Shown here piece by piece: positions 8,819 through 17,176 of a stretch of DNA of 64,000 bases (positions are counted from its first letter, which is position 1; each line of letters starts with the position of its first letter). Position numbers and translations under genes: made by a program. A model generated the notes under the pieces. That model ran no database searches, was not told the DNA's origin, and saw only the letters and a list, made by a program, of their open reading frames with translations. The stretch is from Bradyrhizobium quebecense (GTDB lineage: Bacteria > Pseudomonadota > Alphaproteobacteria > Rhizobiales > Xanthobacteraceae): NCBI RefSeq assembly GCF_013373795.3, contig NZ_CP088022.1, positions 7,502,001-7,566,000 on the forward strand, in the 5' to 3' direction.

Positions 8819-10108
8819 ATGATCGACGCCAAAAAGCCGCTCCGCGTGCTTGTGTCAGAGGGCTCCAGCACCTCCGGCCGCGAGGCGATCACGATCCTGG
8901 GGCTGGCCGGCCATCACGTCGAGGTCTGCGACCCCTCGCGCTGGTGCCTGGCGCGCTATTCCCGCTTTGTCCGCACATACCACCATTGTCCGCCGCTGCG
9001 GTCGGATCCGGCCGGCTTCTTGGGTTTCGTCGAGCGGCTGCTGGCGTCGCGGCATTTCGACGTACTGCTGCCGACCCACGAGGAGGGCTTCCTGTTCGCC
9101 CGCGCCGCGGCGCGGCTGACGTCGCGCACCGGCCTGGCGCTGCCGGATTTCGCCAGCTATCGCGCGGTGCACAGCAAGGCCGGCTTCAGCCGCCTGCTGG
9201 ACCGGCTCGGCCTGCCGCAGCCGCCGACCCGGATCGTGAACTCGGCCGACGAGCTGCGCGAGGTGGTGCGGTTTCCATCCGTGGTCAAGACGTCGGTCGG
9301 CACCGCCAGCCGCGGCGTCTGGTTCGTGCGCGATGCCGGCGATCTCAACCGCGCGCTCTACGATCTCGTATCCGCCGGCGATTTTGCCGGCGAGGTGCTG
9401 ACGCAGGATCTCATCACCGGCACCGTTGAGAAGGCCCAGTCGGTGTTCTGCCGCGGCGCGCTAGTCGGCTTTCACGCCTACCGGCAGATCGCGGCCGGCG
9501 TCGGCGGCGGCGAGGCGATCAAGGAGAGCGTGAGCCGGCCGGCGATCCGTGCCGCGCTCGAGACCATCGGCGCGCATCTCGGCTGGCACGGCGCGCTCTC
9601 GGTCGACGTCATCATGCCGCTCGACAGCGCAACGCCGCTGTTGATCGACTGCAATCCGCGGCTGGTCGAGCCTGTCAACGCGTATCGCGCCGGCACTGAT
9701 CTGGTCGACCTGCTGCTGCGCGTCTCGCTTGGCGAGACGCCGGCGCCGCTTTCCGAGAGCCGCAGCGGGGTACGAACGCATCTCGCGATGCAGGCGCTGC
9801 TCGGCAGCGCATCGCGCGACGGCACGCGGCGAGACCTGATCCGGGAATGCGGCCGCATCGCCGCGGGCGAAGGCCTTTATCGGGGCAGCAGCGAAGAGCT
9901 GACGCCGGTGCGGCTCGATTGGCTCAGTGCCGTGCCGCTGGCGATGACCACAGCGCTGCTGCTGGCATCGCCGCCGATCGCCGCATCGCTGGCGCGCGGC
10001 GGCTTCGGTGCGCATCTGCTCGATCGCACGAGTATCGAGAAGATCGAGGGGAAGCATTTTCTGCGCGATCTCTCAACACGTCGTCCCGGCGAAGGCCGGG
10101 ACCCATAA
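8819..10108 (+). CDS. ATP-grasp domain protein, ligase of unknown substrate
   Basis: A 429-residue protein. Residues 1-110 form a Rossmann-like pre-ATP-grasp domain, and about 120-310 the ATP-grasp fold, with FPSVVKTSVGTASRGVWFV as the nucleotide-binding strand and turn and LLIDCNPRLVEP holding the metal-binding Asp and Asn. The layout resembles carbamoyl-phosphate-synthase-like ATP-grasp enzymes that join a carboxylate to an amine or thiol; the substrates are unknown and no biosynthetic partner is adjacent. The last residues (STRRPGEGRDP) are encoded by the left arm of a palindromic repeat, and the stop codon lies inside it, so the native C-terminus was probably altered by the repeat. Confidence 0.8.
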   Translation: MIDAKKPLRVLVSEGSSTSGREAITILGLAGHHVEVCDPSRWCLARYSRFVRTYHHCPPLRSDPAGFLGFVERLLASRHFDVLLPTHEEGFLFARAAARLTSRTGLALPDFASYRAVHSKAGFSRLLDRLGLPQPPTRIVNSADELREVVRFPSVVKTSVGTASRGVWFVRDAGDLNRALYDLVSAGDFAGEVLTQDLITGTVEKAQSVFCRGALVGFHAYRQIAAGVGGGEAIKESVSRPAIRAALETIGAHLGWHGALSVDVIMPLDSATPLLIDCNPRLVEPVNAYRAGTDLVDLLLRVSLGETPAPLSESRSGVRTHLAMQALLGSASRDGTRRDLIRECGRIAAGEGLYRGSSEELTPVRLDWLSAVPLAMTTALLLASPPIAASLARGGFGAHLLDRTSIEKIEGKHFLRDLSTRRPGEGRDP

Positions 10109-10211
10109 CCACAGGATTGAATTGTCGAGGAAGGCTGTGGCCCCAGCATTGCGAGACAATCCAATCCTGTGGTTATGGGTCCCGGGTCGCGCTTCGCTTG
10201 CCCGGGACGAC
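10079..10211. repeat. Two-hairpin palindromic repeat, family F3, copy 1
   Basis: CGTCGTCCCGGCGAAGGCCG leads a left arm that is mirrored at the right end by GCCCGGGACGAC; inside, ATAACCACAGGATTG and CAATCCTGTGGTTAT are perfect 15-nt complements. It overlaps the last ten codons of the ATP-grasp gene. Further copies are at 23956 and 63134, and a half copy at 62396. Confidence 0.85.
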
Positions 10212-10234
10212 CTGGGATGGATTTCGGTCAACCC

Positions 10235-10408
10235 CTACAACGGCTCGTCATCATTGCCGTAGCGATCGAGCTTCGGCGTGGCGATGTCGCCGTCCTCATA
10301 ATAGTCGTCGTCCTGTGGCGCCGCGGGCGGCGCAGGCTTTTTCGACTTGTCGTCGGTCTTGTCGTCGATCTTGCCGCCGCCCTTGCTCTTCTTTCCGGCC
10401 TTGGCCAT
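10235..10408 (-). CDS. Small charged hypothetical protein, 57 residues
   Basis: An ATG at 10408 with AGGGG about 8 nt upstream opens a 57-codon frame. The product starts with a lysine- and glycine-rich segment (MAKAGKKSKGGG), continues with alternating Asp and Lys, a short Pro-Ala stretch, and ends in an acidic Tyr-containing tail (DDDYYEDG then a TPKLDRYGNDDEPL end). It has no hydrophobic segment, so it should be soluble and probably disordered. No family is recognised. The good ribosome binding site and the clean bipolar charge pattern argue that it is real. It lies between an F3 repeat and the TonB receptor gene, on the receptor's strand. Confidence 0.6.
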   Translation of the reverse strand: MAKAGKKSKGGGKIDDKTDDKSKKPAPPAAPQDDDYYEDGDIATPKLDRYGNDDEPL

Positions 10409-10517
10409 CCGTTTCCCCTGCGCGGGTCAAATCAGCAGCCGGAATTCTACCCCAGTTCGCCGGTGCTTGTAACGTAAGGAGATGGGCGCGGCCGGTCACA
10501 CCCGCCGCGCCGATAGC

Positions 10518-12770
10518 TCAAAACGTCGCGCCCGCCTTGACCATGTAGGTGCGGCCGGGCAGCGGATAGGCCGAGAAGCGGCCGGCCGTGAACGAGCTCG
10601 CGATGGCGTAGTCGTAATAGAGCGCGTTGAACAGATTGTTCACGCTGAGCGACCAGAAGAAGCGGTCAACCCGCCCGCTGAGCTTGAGATCGGCGGTGGC
10701 GTTGCCGGGAATGCGGTTCTGGGTGTTGGCCTGGTCGTTGTCCATGATGCGCGAGCTCCAGGCCCGCACCGTGGCATCGAACACCAGATAGTTCTGCCAG
10801 ATATTCCAGGTCACGCCGAGATTGCCGGTGTAGCGCGACACCAGCGGCACGTCGTTGCCGGCCCACATTCCTTCGCGGAAGACGGCGCGGGTGATCGCCA
10901 TGCCGCCGCGCAGGGTGACGCTGTCGCTGACCTTGAGCGAGGCGCTGGTCTCTGAGCCATAGCGGCGGGTGGGATCGAGGTTGACGTTGTAGAACAGCAC
11001 CGGGTTGAAATGGATCTCGTTCTCGAGATCCATCAGATAGACGCTGCTCTGGACCTGAAACAGGTTGGTCTTGACGCGGAAGCCACCCTCGACGTCCTGC
11101 GATGTCTGGGTCTTGAGCTGGAAGTTCTGCGGGATCGGGGCGAAGGTCAGCGGATCGAATGACGGACCCGAGGCGACGCGCTCGTCGACATCAGGCGTGC
11201 GGAATGCGCGCGCGGCGCGGCCGAACACCGAGAAGGTGTCGGTGAAGCGATGCTCGGCGCCGACATGCAGCGCGTATTGCGTCTCGTTGCTGTCGAGCGG
11301 CGCCGCCTGCGTGTCGAAGGCGAACGGTGCATTCGGATCGTAGCGATCGCGTGCCGACACGCTGGTATTCTGGACGCGCGCGCCGTAGGAGAAATCGGTG
11401 GTCGGCAGCACGCCCAGTGTATGCTGCCAGTAGCCGGCCACGGTCTGCTGCTCGATATTGTAGATGTGGTAGGGATCGACGCCTTGATAGGCGCCGCGTG
11501 CCTCACGGAACGTCGAATCGTAATAGTCGATGCCGGTCAGGACCGTGGACGGCATCCCCAACATCACGTTCTTGACGCTGAGCCGCGGCGTGATCGACCA
11601 GGTCTGTAGCGCGGCATCATTATAGGTCGAGGCGAAGCTGATGGTCGGCGCGGTGCCGAAGAAGCCGCTTTGCGTCTCGCGCTGCCGCCAGCCGCCGTCG
11701 ACGATGAGGTCGACGCCATTCATCAGCGTCTTGGTGAAGCCGGTGGTGACGCTGGCGGTTTGCTGGTTGGCATAGTCGAATGGCGTCGCTGCTCCTCTGC
11801 GATCGGTGAACAGCTCGTTGACGCCGATCGACGGATCGACCAGCCGTCCGCCGGGCAGGCCGAGCTTCTGGTCGCTGCCGGTGACGGTGAGGAAGGCCGT
11901 GAAATCGGATGTCGTGTAGTTGACGTTGCCGACGGCGTTGCGCTGGTTGAGCGCATTGTTGACGCGGTAGCCGTCGGACTTGATGCCGTTGCCGTAGAAC
12001 GAGGTCGACCACGGGCCGGAATTGAGCGCCGCGGAGACCGCGGCCATGCGGGTGTTGAACGAACCGAAGCCGCCTTCGGCCCGGATCGTGGCCGGCGGGC
12101 CGCCGGCGCCGGTCTTGGTGATGATGTTGACCACGCCGCCCACCGCGTTGTCGCCGTAGAGCACCGCACCGCTGTTGCCGCGCGTGATCTCGATGCGTTC
12201 GATCGAATCGAGCGGGATCGTGGTGAGATCGAAGCCGGCCTTGTCGAAGTCGTTGAGGCGGCGGCCGTTGAGCAGGAACAGGGTGTTGTCGGAGGCGAAT
12301 GCGCCGAAACCGCGCAGGTCGACCGCGGTCTTGGCGCCGTTCGGTCCGCCATAAAGCGATTGCAACTGCACGCCCGGTACCTGCGCGAGAATCTCCGGCA
12401 GCGACTGCACCGGCGAATGCGCGATGTCGTCGGCGGTGATCACGGTCGAGGAAGAGCCGACAATGCCCGCGAACTGGCGGCCACCTGTGCCGCCCGTTCC
12501 GGTGGCCGATCCGGTCCCTGTCGAGCCCGATCCGCTCCCGCTGCCCTGTCCTGTGCCCGGCGCCGGGCGGCGCGGGGCCGGCGCTTCGTCAGCGGCCGGC
12601 CTGGCGCGCGTGACATTCTGGTCGCCCGGCTTGGTGATTTCGATCGCCGGAAGTTGCTCGGGAGCGGGCGCCTGCTGCGCCCGTGCGGTCGAGATGATGA
12701 TGGTCGGCACGATCATCGTCGACGCGAGCAGAAGCACGCGGCGGCGCCGGGAGGAAGAGTTGGAGAACAT
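10518..12770 (-). CDS. btuB: TonB-dependent outer-membrane receptor, probably for corrinoids
   Basis: A 750-residue outer-membrane protein. It has an N-terminal signal peptide (RRRRVLLLASTMIVPTIII..ARA), then an unusual low-complexity linker of Gly, Ser and Thr near residues 72-92, a plug domain (about 105-230; LPEILAQVPGVQL, GAVLYGDNAVGGVVNIITKT) and a beta-barrel ending in ...YMVKAGATF with the terminal aromatic typical of barrels. A cobalamin riboswitch lies directly upstream on the same strand, and an ABC importer of the vitamin B12/siderophore type is divergent. Together these point to cobalamin or another corrinoid as ligand. The symbol rests on that context; sequence alone only supports TonB-dependent receptor. 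Confidence 0.85.
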   Translation of the reverse strand: MFSNSSSRRRRVLLLASTMIVPTIIISTARAQQAPAPEQLPAIEITKPGDQNVTRARPAADEAPAPRRPAPGTGQGSGSGSGSTGTGSATGTGGTGGRQFAGIVGSSSTVITADDIAHSPVQSLPEILAQVPGVQLQSLYGGPNGAKTAVDLRGFGAFASDNTLFLLNGRRLNDFDKAGFDLTTIPLDSIERIEITRGNSGAVLYGDNAVGGVVNIITKTGAGGPPATIRAEGGFGSFNTRMAAVSAALNSGPWSTSFYGNGIKSDGYRVNNALNQRNAVGNVNYTTSDFTAFLTVTGSDQKLGLPGGRLVDPSIGVNELFTDRRGAATPFDYANQQTASVTTGFTKTLMNGVDLIVDGGWRQRETQSGFFGTAPTISFASTYNDAALQTWSITPRLSVKNVMLGMPSTVLTGIDYYDSTFREARGAYQGVDPYHIYNIEQQTVAGYWQHTLGVLPTTDFSYGARVQNTSVSARDRYDPNAPFAFDTQAAPLDSNETQYALHVGAEHRFTDTFSVFGRAARAFRTPDVDERVASGPSFDPLTFAPIPQNFQLKTQTSQDVEGGFRVKTNLFQVQSSVYLMDLENEIHFNPVLFYNVNLDPTRRYGSETSASLKVSDSVTLRGGMAITRAVFREGMWAGNDVPLVSRYTGNLGVTWNIWQNYLVFDATVRAWSSRIMDNDQANTQNRIPGNATADLKLSGRVDRFFWSLSVNNLFNALYYDYAIASSFTAGRFSAYPLPGRTYMVKAGATF

Positions 12771-12904
12771 CTAAGTGAGACCTCGGTAACGTCAGTGGCA
12801 CGTCACCGCGAACCAGTCTCACCATCGTGCTCGCAGGCCCAGCTGCTTGCAGCCTCAAGTGAAGCTCATGCCTGTACTCCCCGACCGGCATCTTCGCGTG
12901 TGAC

Positions 12905-13060
12905 CACGGCTGACGGCAGGTCTCCTGGCTCGCGGGTCGTTACCCTTCGTCGCCTTCCCAGGACCGAGATTCCCAGTGGCCTGTGACGAAGGATTCACCG
13001 CATACAGTTGCGGGGGCAGCCGCGGCGTTGGGGAAGTTTCCCCGCACCGCATTCCCTTTT
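12905..13060 (-). ncRNA. Cobalamin riboswitch
   Basis: On the minus strand, reading from 13060 down, the hallmark elements occur in order: GGGAATGCGGTGCGGGGAAA, GGCTGCCCCCGCAACTGTA, GGTGAATCCTTCGTCA, GGCCACTGGG, CTGGGAAGGCGACGAAGGG and the B12 box GAGCCAGGAGACCTGCC. About 135 nt separate the end of the aptamer from the receptor start codon at 12770, enough for an expression platform. AdoCbl-type binding would lower expression of the downstream receptor. The divergent ABC genes are on the other strand and are not downstream of it. Confidence 0.95.
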
Positions 13061-13198
13061 CATCTCATGAAAGAACCGTCATGTTCATCTAGGGTTCGGC
13101 CGGGCAGCAAAGTCAATCCGGCGGAGGTGGGGCGGCCGCCAGCTGGCCACGGTTTTTGTCGGGTGTCGCTTGTCTGCCACGGCGATCGCTGTAAGAGC

Positions 13199-14251
13199 AT
13201 GGATCCAATGAGCGTGCAGGATTTTGCCTTGGCGGCCGAGGTCGCGGCGCGGCGCCGGTGGGGCGCCACCGCGGCGCTGCTCGCGCTCGTGGTCGTGCTG
13301 CTGGTGCTCTCGCTCGGCATCGGGCCGGTGCGGCTGTCGCCGCCTGCGGTGATCGAGGCGCTGTTCGGCGGCGGCAGCGACGTGGCGCAGGTGATCGTGC
13401 GCGAGATTCGGCTGCCGCGCACCATTTTGGCATTCGCGATCGGCGGTATTCTCGGGCTATCGGGCGCGGCGCTGCAGGGATTGCTGCGCAATCCGCTGGC
13501 CTCGCCGTCGCTGTTCGGCGCGCCGCAATCGGCGGCATTCGGTGCCGTGCTGGTGATCGCGCTTGGCCTCGCCGATGTGCGTTCCTACGCGCTGCCGGTG
13601 GTGGCGATCATCGCCGCGTTCGGCTCGGTGTTCGCGCTGCTGGTGATTGCCGGCCGCAATGCCGGGCTGTTGATCCTGATCCTCGCGGGACTCGCGATCT
13701 CGAGCTTTGCCGGAGCTGCGACCGCGCTGGTGATGAACCTCTCGAGCAATCCGTTCGTGGTGCTGGAGATCGCGTTCTGGCTGCTCGGCTCGCTGGAGGA
13801 CCGCAGCTTCCAGCACGTGGCGCTGGCGCTGCCCTTCATCATCGCGGGTGCGGCCATCCTGCTCAGCCAGGCGAACGCGTTCCGCGCGCTGACGCTCGGC
13901 GAGGAGGCCGCACAGAGCCTCGGCGTCGATGTCGGACGACTGCGGCTCCTCGTGATCACGGGCGTCGCGCTCGGCGTCGGCGGCGCGGTCGCGGTCACCG
14001 GCACGATCGGCTTCATTGGCCTCGTCGCGCCGCATCTGATGCGCCCTCTGATCGGTCACGATCCGGCGCGGCTGCTGGTGCCGAGCGCGCTCACCGGTTC
14101 GGCGCTGCTGCTCGCGGCCGATATCGCGGTGCGCATCATCCCTTCGACGTCGGACATCAAGGTCGGCGTGCTGACCTCGATCATCGGCGTGCCGTTCTTC
14201 CTCTATCTGATCATGCGCGAACGCCGCGCGCTCGGCGGAGGCGTGGCATGA
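13199..14251 (+). CDS. FecCD-family ABC transporter permease (BtuC-like)
   Basis: A 350-residue integral membrane protein with about ten hydrophobic helices, of the FecCD/BtuC permease family that moves cobalamin, haem or Fe-siderophores across the inner membrane. Family landmarks include REIRLPRTILAFAIGGILGL near the N-terminus, LGEEAAQSLGVDVGRLR for the ATPase-contacting loop, and GTIGFIGLVAPHLMRPLIGHD. I place the start at the ATG at 13199 (MDPMSVQDF); a second ATG lies at 13208. Its stop overlaps the ATPase start by 4 nt (ATGA), so the two are translationally coupled. Context with the riboswitch-controlled receptor suggests corrinoid import. Confidence 0.9.
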   Translation: MDPMSVQDFALAAEVAARRRWGATAALLALVVVLLVLSLGIGPVRLSPPAVIEALFGGGSDVAQVIVREIRLPRTILAFAIGGILGLSGAALQGLLRNPLASPSLFGAPQSAAFGAVLVIALGLADVRSYALPVVAIIAAFGSVFALLVIAGRNAGLLILILAGLAISSFAGAATALVMNLSSNPFVVLEIAFWLLGSLEDRSFQHVALALPFIIAGAAILLSQANAFRALTLGEEAAQSLGVDVGRLRLLVITGVALGVGGAVAVTGTIGFIGLVAPHLMRPLIGHDPARLLVPSALTGSALLLAADIAVRIIPSTSDIKVGVLTSIIGVPFFLYLIMRERRALGGGVA

Positions 14252-15024
14252 CGCTGCTGTCCGCCACCGCGCTCAATGCCTCGCTCGGCAGCCGCAAGGT
14301 GTTGCACGATGTCTCGCTGTCGCTGGAAGCGGGCCATCTGGTCGCGCTGGTCGGCCCCAACGGTGCCGGCAAGACCACGCTGCTGCGCGCACTCGCCGGG
14401 CTGATTCCATCCGACGGCGAGATCCGGATTGGCGGCGACGCGCTGGCGTCGCTTGCGCTGCGCGAGCGGGCGAAGCGTTTCGCCTATTTGCCACAGGGGC
14501 ACATGGTGCACTGGCCGCTGCCGGCGCGCGATATCGTCGCGCTCGGCCGCTATCCGCATGGCGCGACCGATCCCGCGCGGCTGTCGCCGAAGGATATCGA
14601 GGCCGTGCTGCGGGCAATGCAGGCGGTCGACGTCACTGAATTCAGCGACCGCCGCGTCACCGAGCTGTCCGGCGGCGAGCGCAGCCGCGTCGCACTGGCC
14701 CGGGTGCTGGCGGTGGAGGCGCCGGTGATCCTCGCCGACGAGCCGACCGCCTCGCTCGATCCGCGCCACCAGATCGACGTGATGCAGAAGCTGCGCAACG
14801 TCGCCGATACCGGCGTGCTGGTCGTCGTGGTGACGCACGATCTCGGGCTCGCCGCGCGCTTTGCCGATCACGTGCTGGTGCTGTCGGACGGGCGGCTGGC
14901 GGCGCAAGGTGCGCCCGCTGAGGCGTTGTCCGAGAATGTTCTGGCCCGCGTGTTCCGGGTCAGCGCCTATCGCGCCGAATTTCAGCGCGAGGCCGTTATC
15001 GTGCCGTGGGCGGACGTGTGGTGA
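14248..15024 (+). CDS. ABC transporter ATP-binding protein (BtuD-like)
   Basis: A 258-residue nucleotide-binding subunit. Walker A is GPNGAGKTT at residues 36-44, the Q-loop falls in AYLPQG, the signature is LSGGERSR, Walker B is VILADEPT followed by ASLDPRHQ, and the H-loop is VVTHD. The short helical region after the Q-loop (WPLPARDIVALGRYPHG) has the family pattern of Fe-siderophore/B12 importers. It sits between the permease (4-nt overlap) and the binding protein (2-nt gap), so the three form one unit. It powers import at the inner membrane; substrate as for the permease. Confidence 0.92.
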   Translation: MTLLSATALNASLGSRKVLHDVSLSLEAGHLVALVGPNGAGKTTLLRALAGLIPSDGEIRIGGDALASLALRERAKRFAYLPQGHMVHWPLPARDIVALGRYPHGATDPARLSPKDIEAVLRAMQAVDVTEFSDRRVTELSGGERSRVALARVLAVEAPVILADEPTASLDPRHQIDVMQKLRNVADTGVLVVVVTHDLGLAARFADHVLVLSDGRLAAQGAPAEALSENVLARVFRVSAYRAEFQREAVIVPWADVW

Positions 15025-15026
15025 GG

Positions 15027-15857
15027 ATGCGGCGTCTCGCAGCGGTGGCCGCAGCGGCATGGCTGATGCCGTGTGCAGCCGCGTCCGCCGCCGGCCCGCG
15101 CATCGTCTCGATGAATGTCTGCAGCGACCAGCTCGTGCTGTCGCTGGCCGACCCGGACCAGATCCTCGGCCTCAGCCGCTTTTCGCGTGATGCCTGGCAA
15201 TCCTGGGCCGCCGAGCAGGCGCGAAACTATCCGCTTCTGTCCGGTGAGGCCGAGGATGTGCTGCTGGTCAAGCCCGACCTTGTCGTGGTCAGCCTGTTCG
15301 ACAAGCGCGCGACGCGCGATCTCTTGAAGGCCAACGGGTTGCACCTGATCGAATTCACGGTGCCGCGCACGCTGGATGAGGTGAGGGACCAGATCCGCGC
15401 GATGGGCGACGTGTTGCAGCATCCGGATCGCGCGCGGGCCGAGATCGCGCGGCTCGATGCGGCGATCGCGCGGGCCCGGGCGGCGGCTGATGGTCATCAC
15501 TATCGCGTGCTGCCGGTGGAGCGCCGCGGCTTTGTCGCAGGTCGCAGCAGCCTGATCAGCTCGCTGCTGGCGGCAACCGGCCTGAGCAACGTGGCCGGCG
15601 AACTCGGGCTCGACGCGGGCGGATTTGCTTCGCTGGAGGCAATCGTAAAACTGCGGCCGGATTTCATCCTGGTGTCGGAGGCCGGCGATCGTGCCGAAGA
15701 CGAGGGCCGCGCCTTCCTGCTGCATCCGGCGCTGGAGCGATTCTATCCGGCCGACAAGCGGATCGTGCTGCCGGAGCGGCTGACCGTGTGCGGCGGCGTG
15801 ATGCTGGCCGATGCGCTGGATCGGCTGACGGAGGAGCTCAAGCGGGTGACGCGGTAG
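15027..15857 (+). CDS. Periplasmic ABC binding protein, BtuF/FecB-like
   Basis: A 276-residue protein with a signal peptide (MRRLAAVAAAAWLMPCAAASA) followed by the class III binding-protein fold. Conserved points are RIVSMNVCSDQLVLSLADPD in the first beta-alpha unit, the KPDLVVVSLF strand, the long connecting helix near the middle, and KLRPDFILVSE in the second lobe. It would deliver the ligand (corrinoid by context) to the permease. The ATG at 15027 begins 3 nt after the ATPase stop and gives a clean signal peptide; a GTG at 15006 in the same frame would add seven residues. Last gene of the set, followed by an F1 repeat. Confidence 0.88.
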   Translation: MRRLAAVAAAAWLMPCAAASAAGPRIVSMNVCSDQLVLSLADPDQILGLSRFSRDAWQSWAAEQARNYPLLSGEAEDVLLVKPDLVVVSLFDKRATRDLLKANGLHLIEFTVPRTLDEVRDQIRAMGDVLQHPDRARAEIARLDAAIARARAAADGHHYRVLPVERRGFVAGRSSLISSLLAATGLSNVAGELGLDAGGFASLEAIVKLRPDFILVSEAGDRAEDEGRAFLLHPALERFYPADKRIVLPERLTVCGGVMLADALDRLTEELKRVTR

Positions 15858-15868
15858 GAATCTCTATC

Positions 15869-15951
15869 GTCATTGCGAGCGAAGCGAAGCAATCCATCCT
15901 TCCGCTTGCTGCAGCATGGATTGCTTCGTCGCTTCGCTCCTCGCAATGACG
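15869..15951. repeat. Palindromic repeat, family F1, copy 1
   Basis: GTCATTGCGAGCGAAGCGAA and TTCGCTCCTCGCAATGACG are mirror ends, with AAGCAATCCAT and ATGGATTGCTT inside. It separates two convergent genes and may serve as a bidirectional terminator. Second copy at 30914. Confidence 0.85.
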
Positions 15952-15960
15952 GGAAGTGAC

Positions 15961-17001
15961 CTACCCTTGCACCACCGGCCCGCCGGCCTTCTTCCAGGCG
16001 TCGATGCCGCCTTCGATATGGGCGGTGTTCGCCAATCCCGCCTTCTTCGCGGCGGCAACGGCCATCGCCGAGCGCTCACCGAAGGCGCAGAAGAACACGA
16101 CGCGGCGGCCGGTCGCGGCCGCGACTTCGCGCAGCATGCCGCCGGGCTGCAATGTGGCGCAAATCCCGGGATAGGGCGCGTGCAGGGCGCCGGGCAGCAT
16201 GCCGTGCTTGGCCCGCTCGCCGCTCTCGCGCAAATCGACCAGCAGGATATCGGGCCGGCCGAGACTCGCGATGGCATCGCGCGCGCTGAGGGAGAGGCCT
16301 TCCCTGACAAGCTCGTCCTGGTGCAGGCCGACATGCATGTTGGCGGGTACCGCGACGTCCATCATCTTTGGATTCGGGAGATGAAGGTTGTTCATCAGCT
16401 CGACATAGTCGTCGATCGATTTCACCTGCAGCCGCGGATTGTAGCGCTTCTCCTCGCCGATCGTGGAGACGGTGTCGCCCTTGTAGTCATGCGCGGGGAA
16501 CACCAGGGTTTCCTCCGGCAGCTTGAGCAGGCGGTTGAAGATCGAATCGTACTGCGCCCGCGCGCTGCCGTTCTGGAAATCGGTGCGGCCGGTGCCGCGG
16601 ATCAAGAGCGTGTCGCCGGTGAAGACGCGGTCGCCCATCCGATAGCTATAGGAATCGTCGGTGTGGCCAGGCGTGTACAGCGCTTCGAGGCAGAGGCCCT
16701 CGATCGTCACCTTGTCGCCGTCGGAGACGCGCATCGACACCACGTCGGCCTTGCTCTGCTCGCCCATGATGGTGATGCACTGGGTGCGGTCGCGCAGCTC
16801 GCCGAGGCCGGTGATGTGATCGGCATGCAGGTGCGTATCGACGGCCTTGACCAGTCGGAGGTCGAGTTCCTGCAGCAGCTTGCAGTAGCGGTCGACCTTC
16901 TCCAGCACGGGATCGAGGATCAGCGCCTCGCCGCCGGCGCGGCTCGCGAGCAGATAGCTGTAAGTGCCGGACACGCTGTCAAAGAGCTGGCGAAAGATCA
17001 T
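15961..17001 (-). CDS. Metallo-beta-lactamase fold and rhodanese protein, sulfur dioxygenase candidate
   Basis: A 346-residue fusion. Residues 1-235 are a metallo-beta-lactamase domain with the metal motif THLHADH near residue 56 and the later ligands in TPGHTDDSYSY and FTGDTLLIRGTGRTDF; this pattern matches ETHE1/persulfide dioxygenase enzymes. Residues about 245-346 form a rhodanese domain with the catalytic cysteine in FFCAFGERSA. Such fusions oxidise glutathione persulfide to sulfite, with the rhodanese part handling sulfane sulfur. It lies just downstream of the sox operon on the same strand, consistent with sulfur detoxification. RBS GGAGAA lies about 18 nt before the ATG, rather far. 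Confidence 0.88.
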   Translation of the reverse strand: MIFRQLFDSVSGTYSYLLASRAGGEALILDPVLEKVDRYCKLLQELDLRLVKAVDTHLHADHITGLGELRDRTQCITIMGEQSKADVVSMRVSDGDKVTIEGLCLEALYTPGHTDDSYSYRMGDRVFTGDTLLIRGTGRTDFQNGSARAQYDSIFNRLLKLPEETLVFPAHDYKGDTVSTIGEEKRYNPRLQVKSIDDYVELMNNLHLPNPKMMDVAVPANMHVGLHQDELVREGLSLSARDAIASLGRPDILLVDLRESGERAKHGMLPGALHAPYPGICATLQPGGMLREVAAATGRRVVFFCAFGERSAMAVAAAKKAGLANTAHIEGGIDAWKKAGGPVVQG

Positions 17002-17176
17002 GACGGCTTACCTGTTCTCCGGGTCGAGTCACATGGAGGATATTATTCCATAGATAGGGTCGATTCAAAGCAAATCCATCCCCCAACTAAGCCCATCCCC
17101 GTCCTCCTGAGAGCCGCCTAGCGGCGTCTCGAAGGGTGAACGGCCCGGCTCCTTCTGCGGGAGGGGTTATGCGCGT

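Noticed and set aside
12771..13198. A second riboswitch for the divergent ABC genes
   Set aside because: The conserved B12 elements occur once and in minus orientation only; the plus-strand leader does not show them in order.
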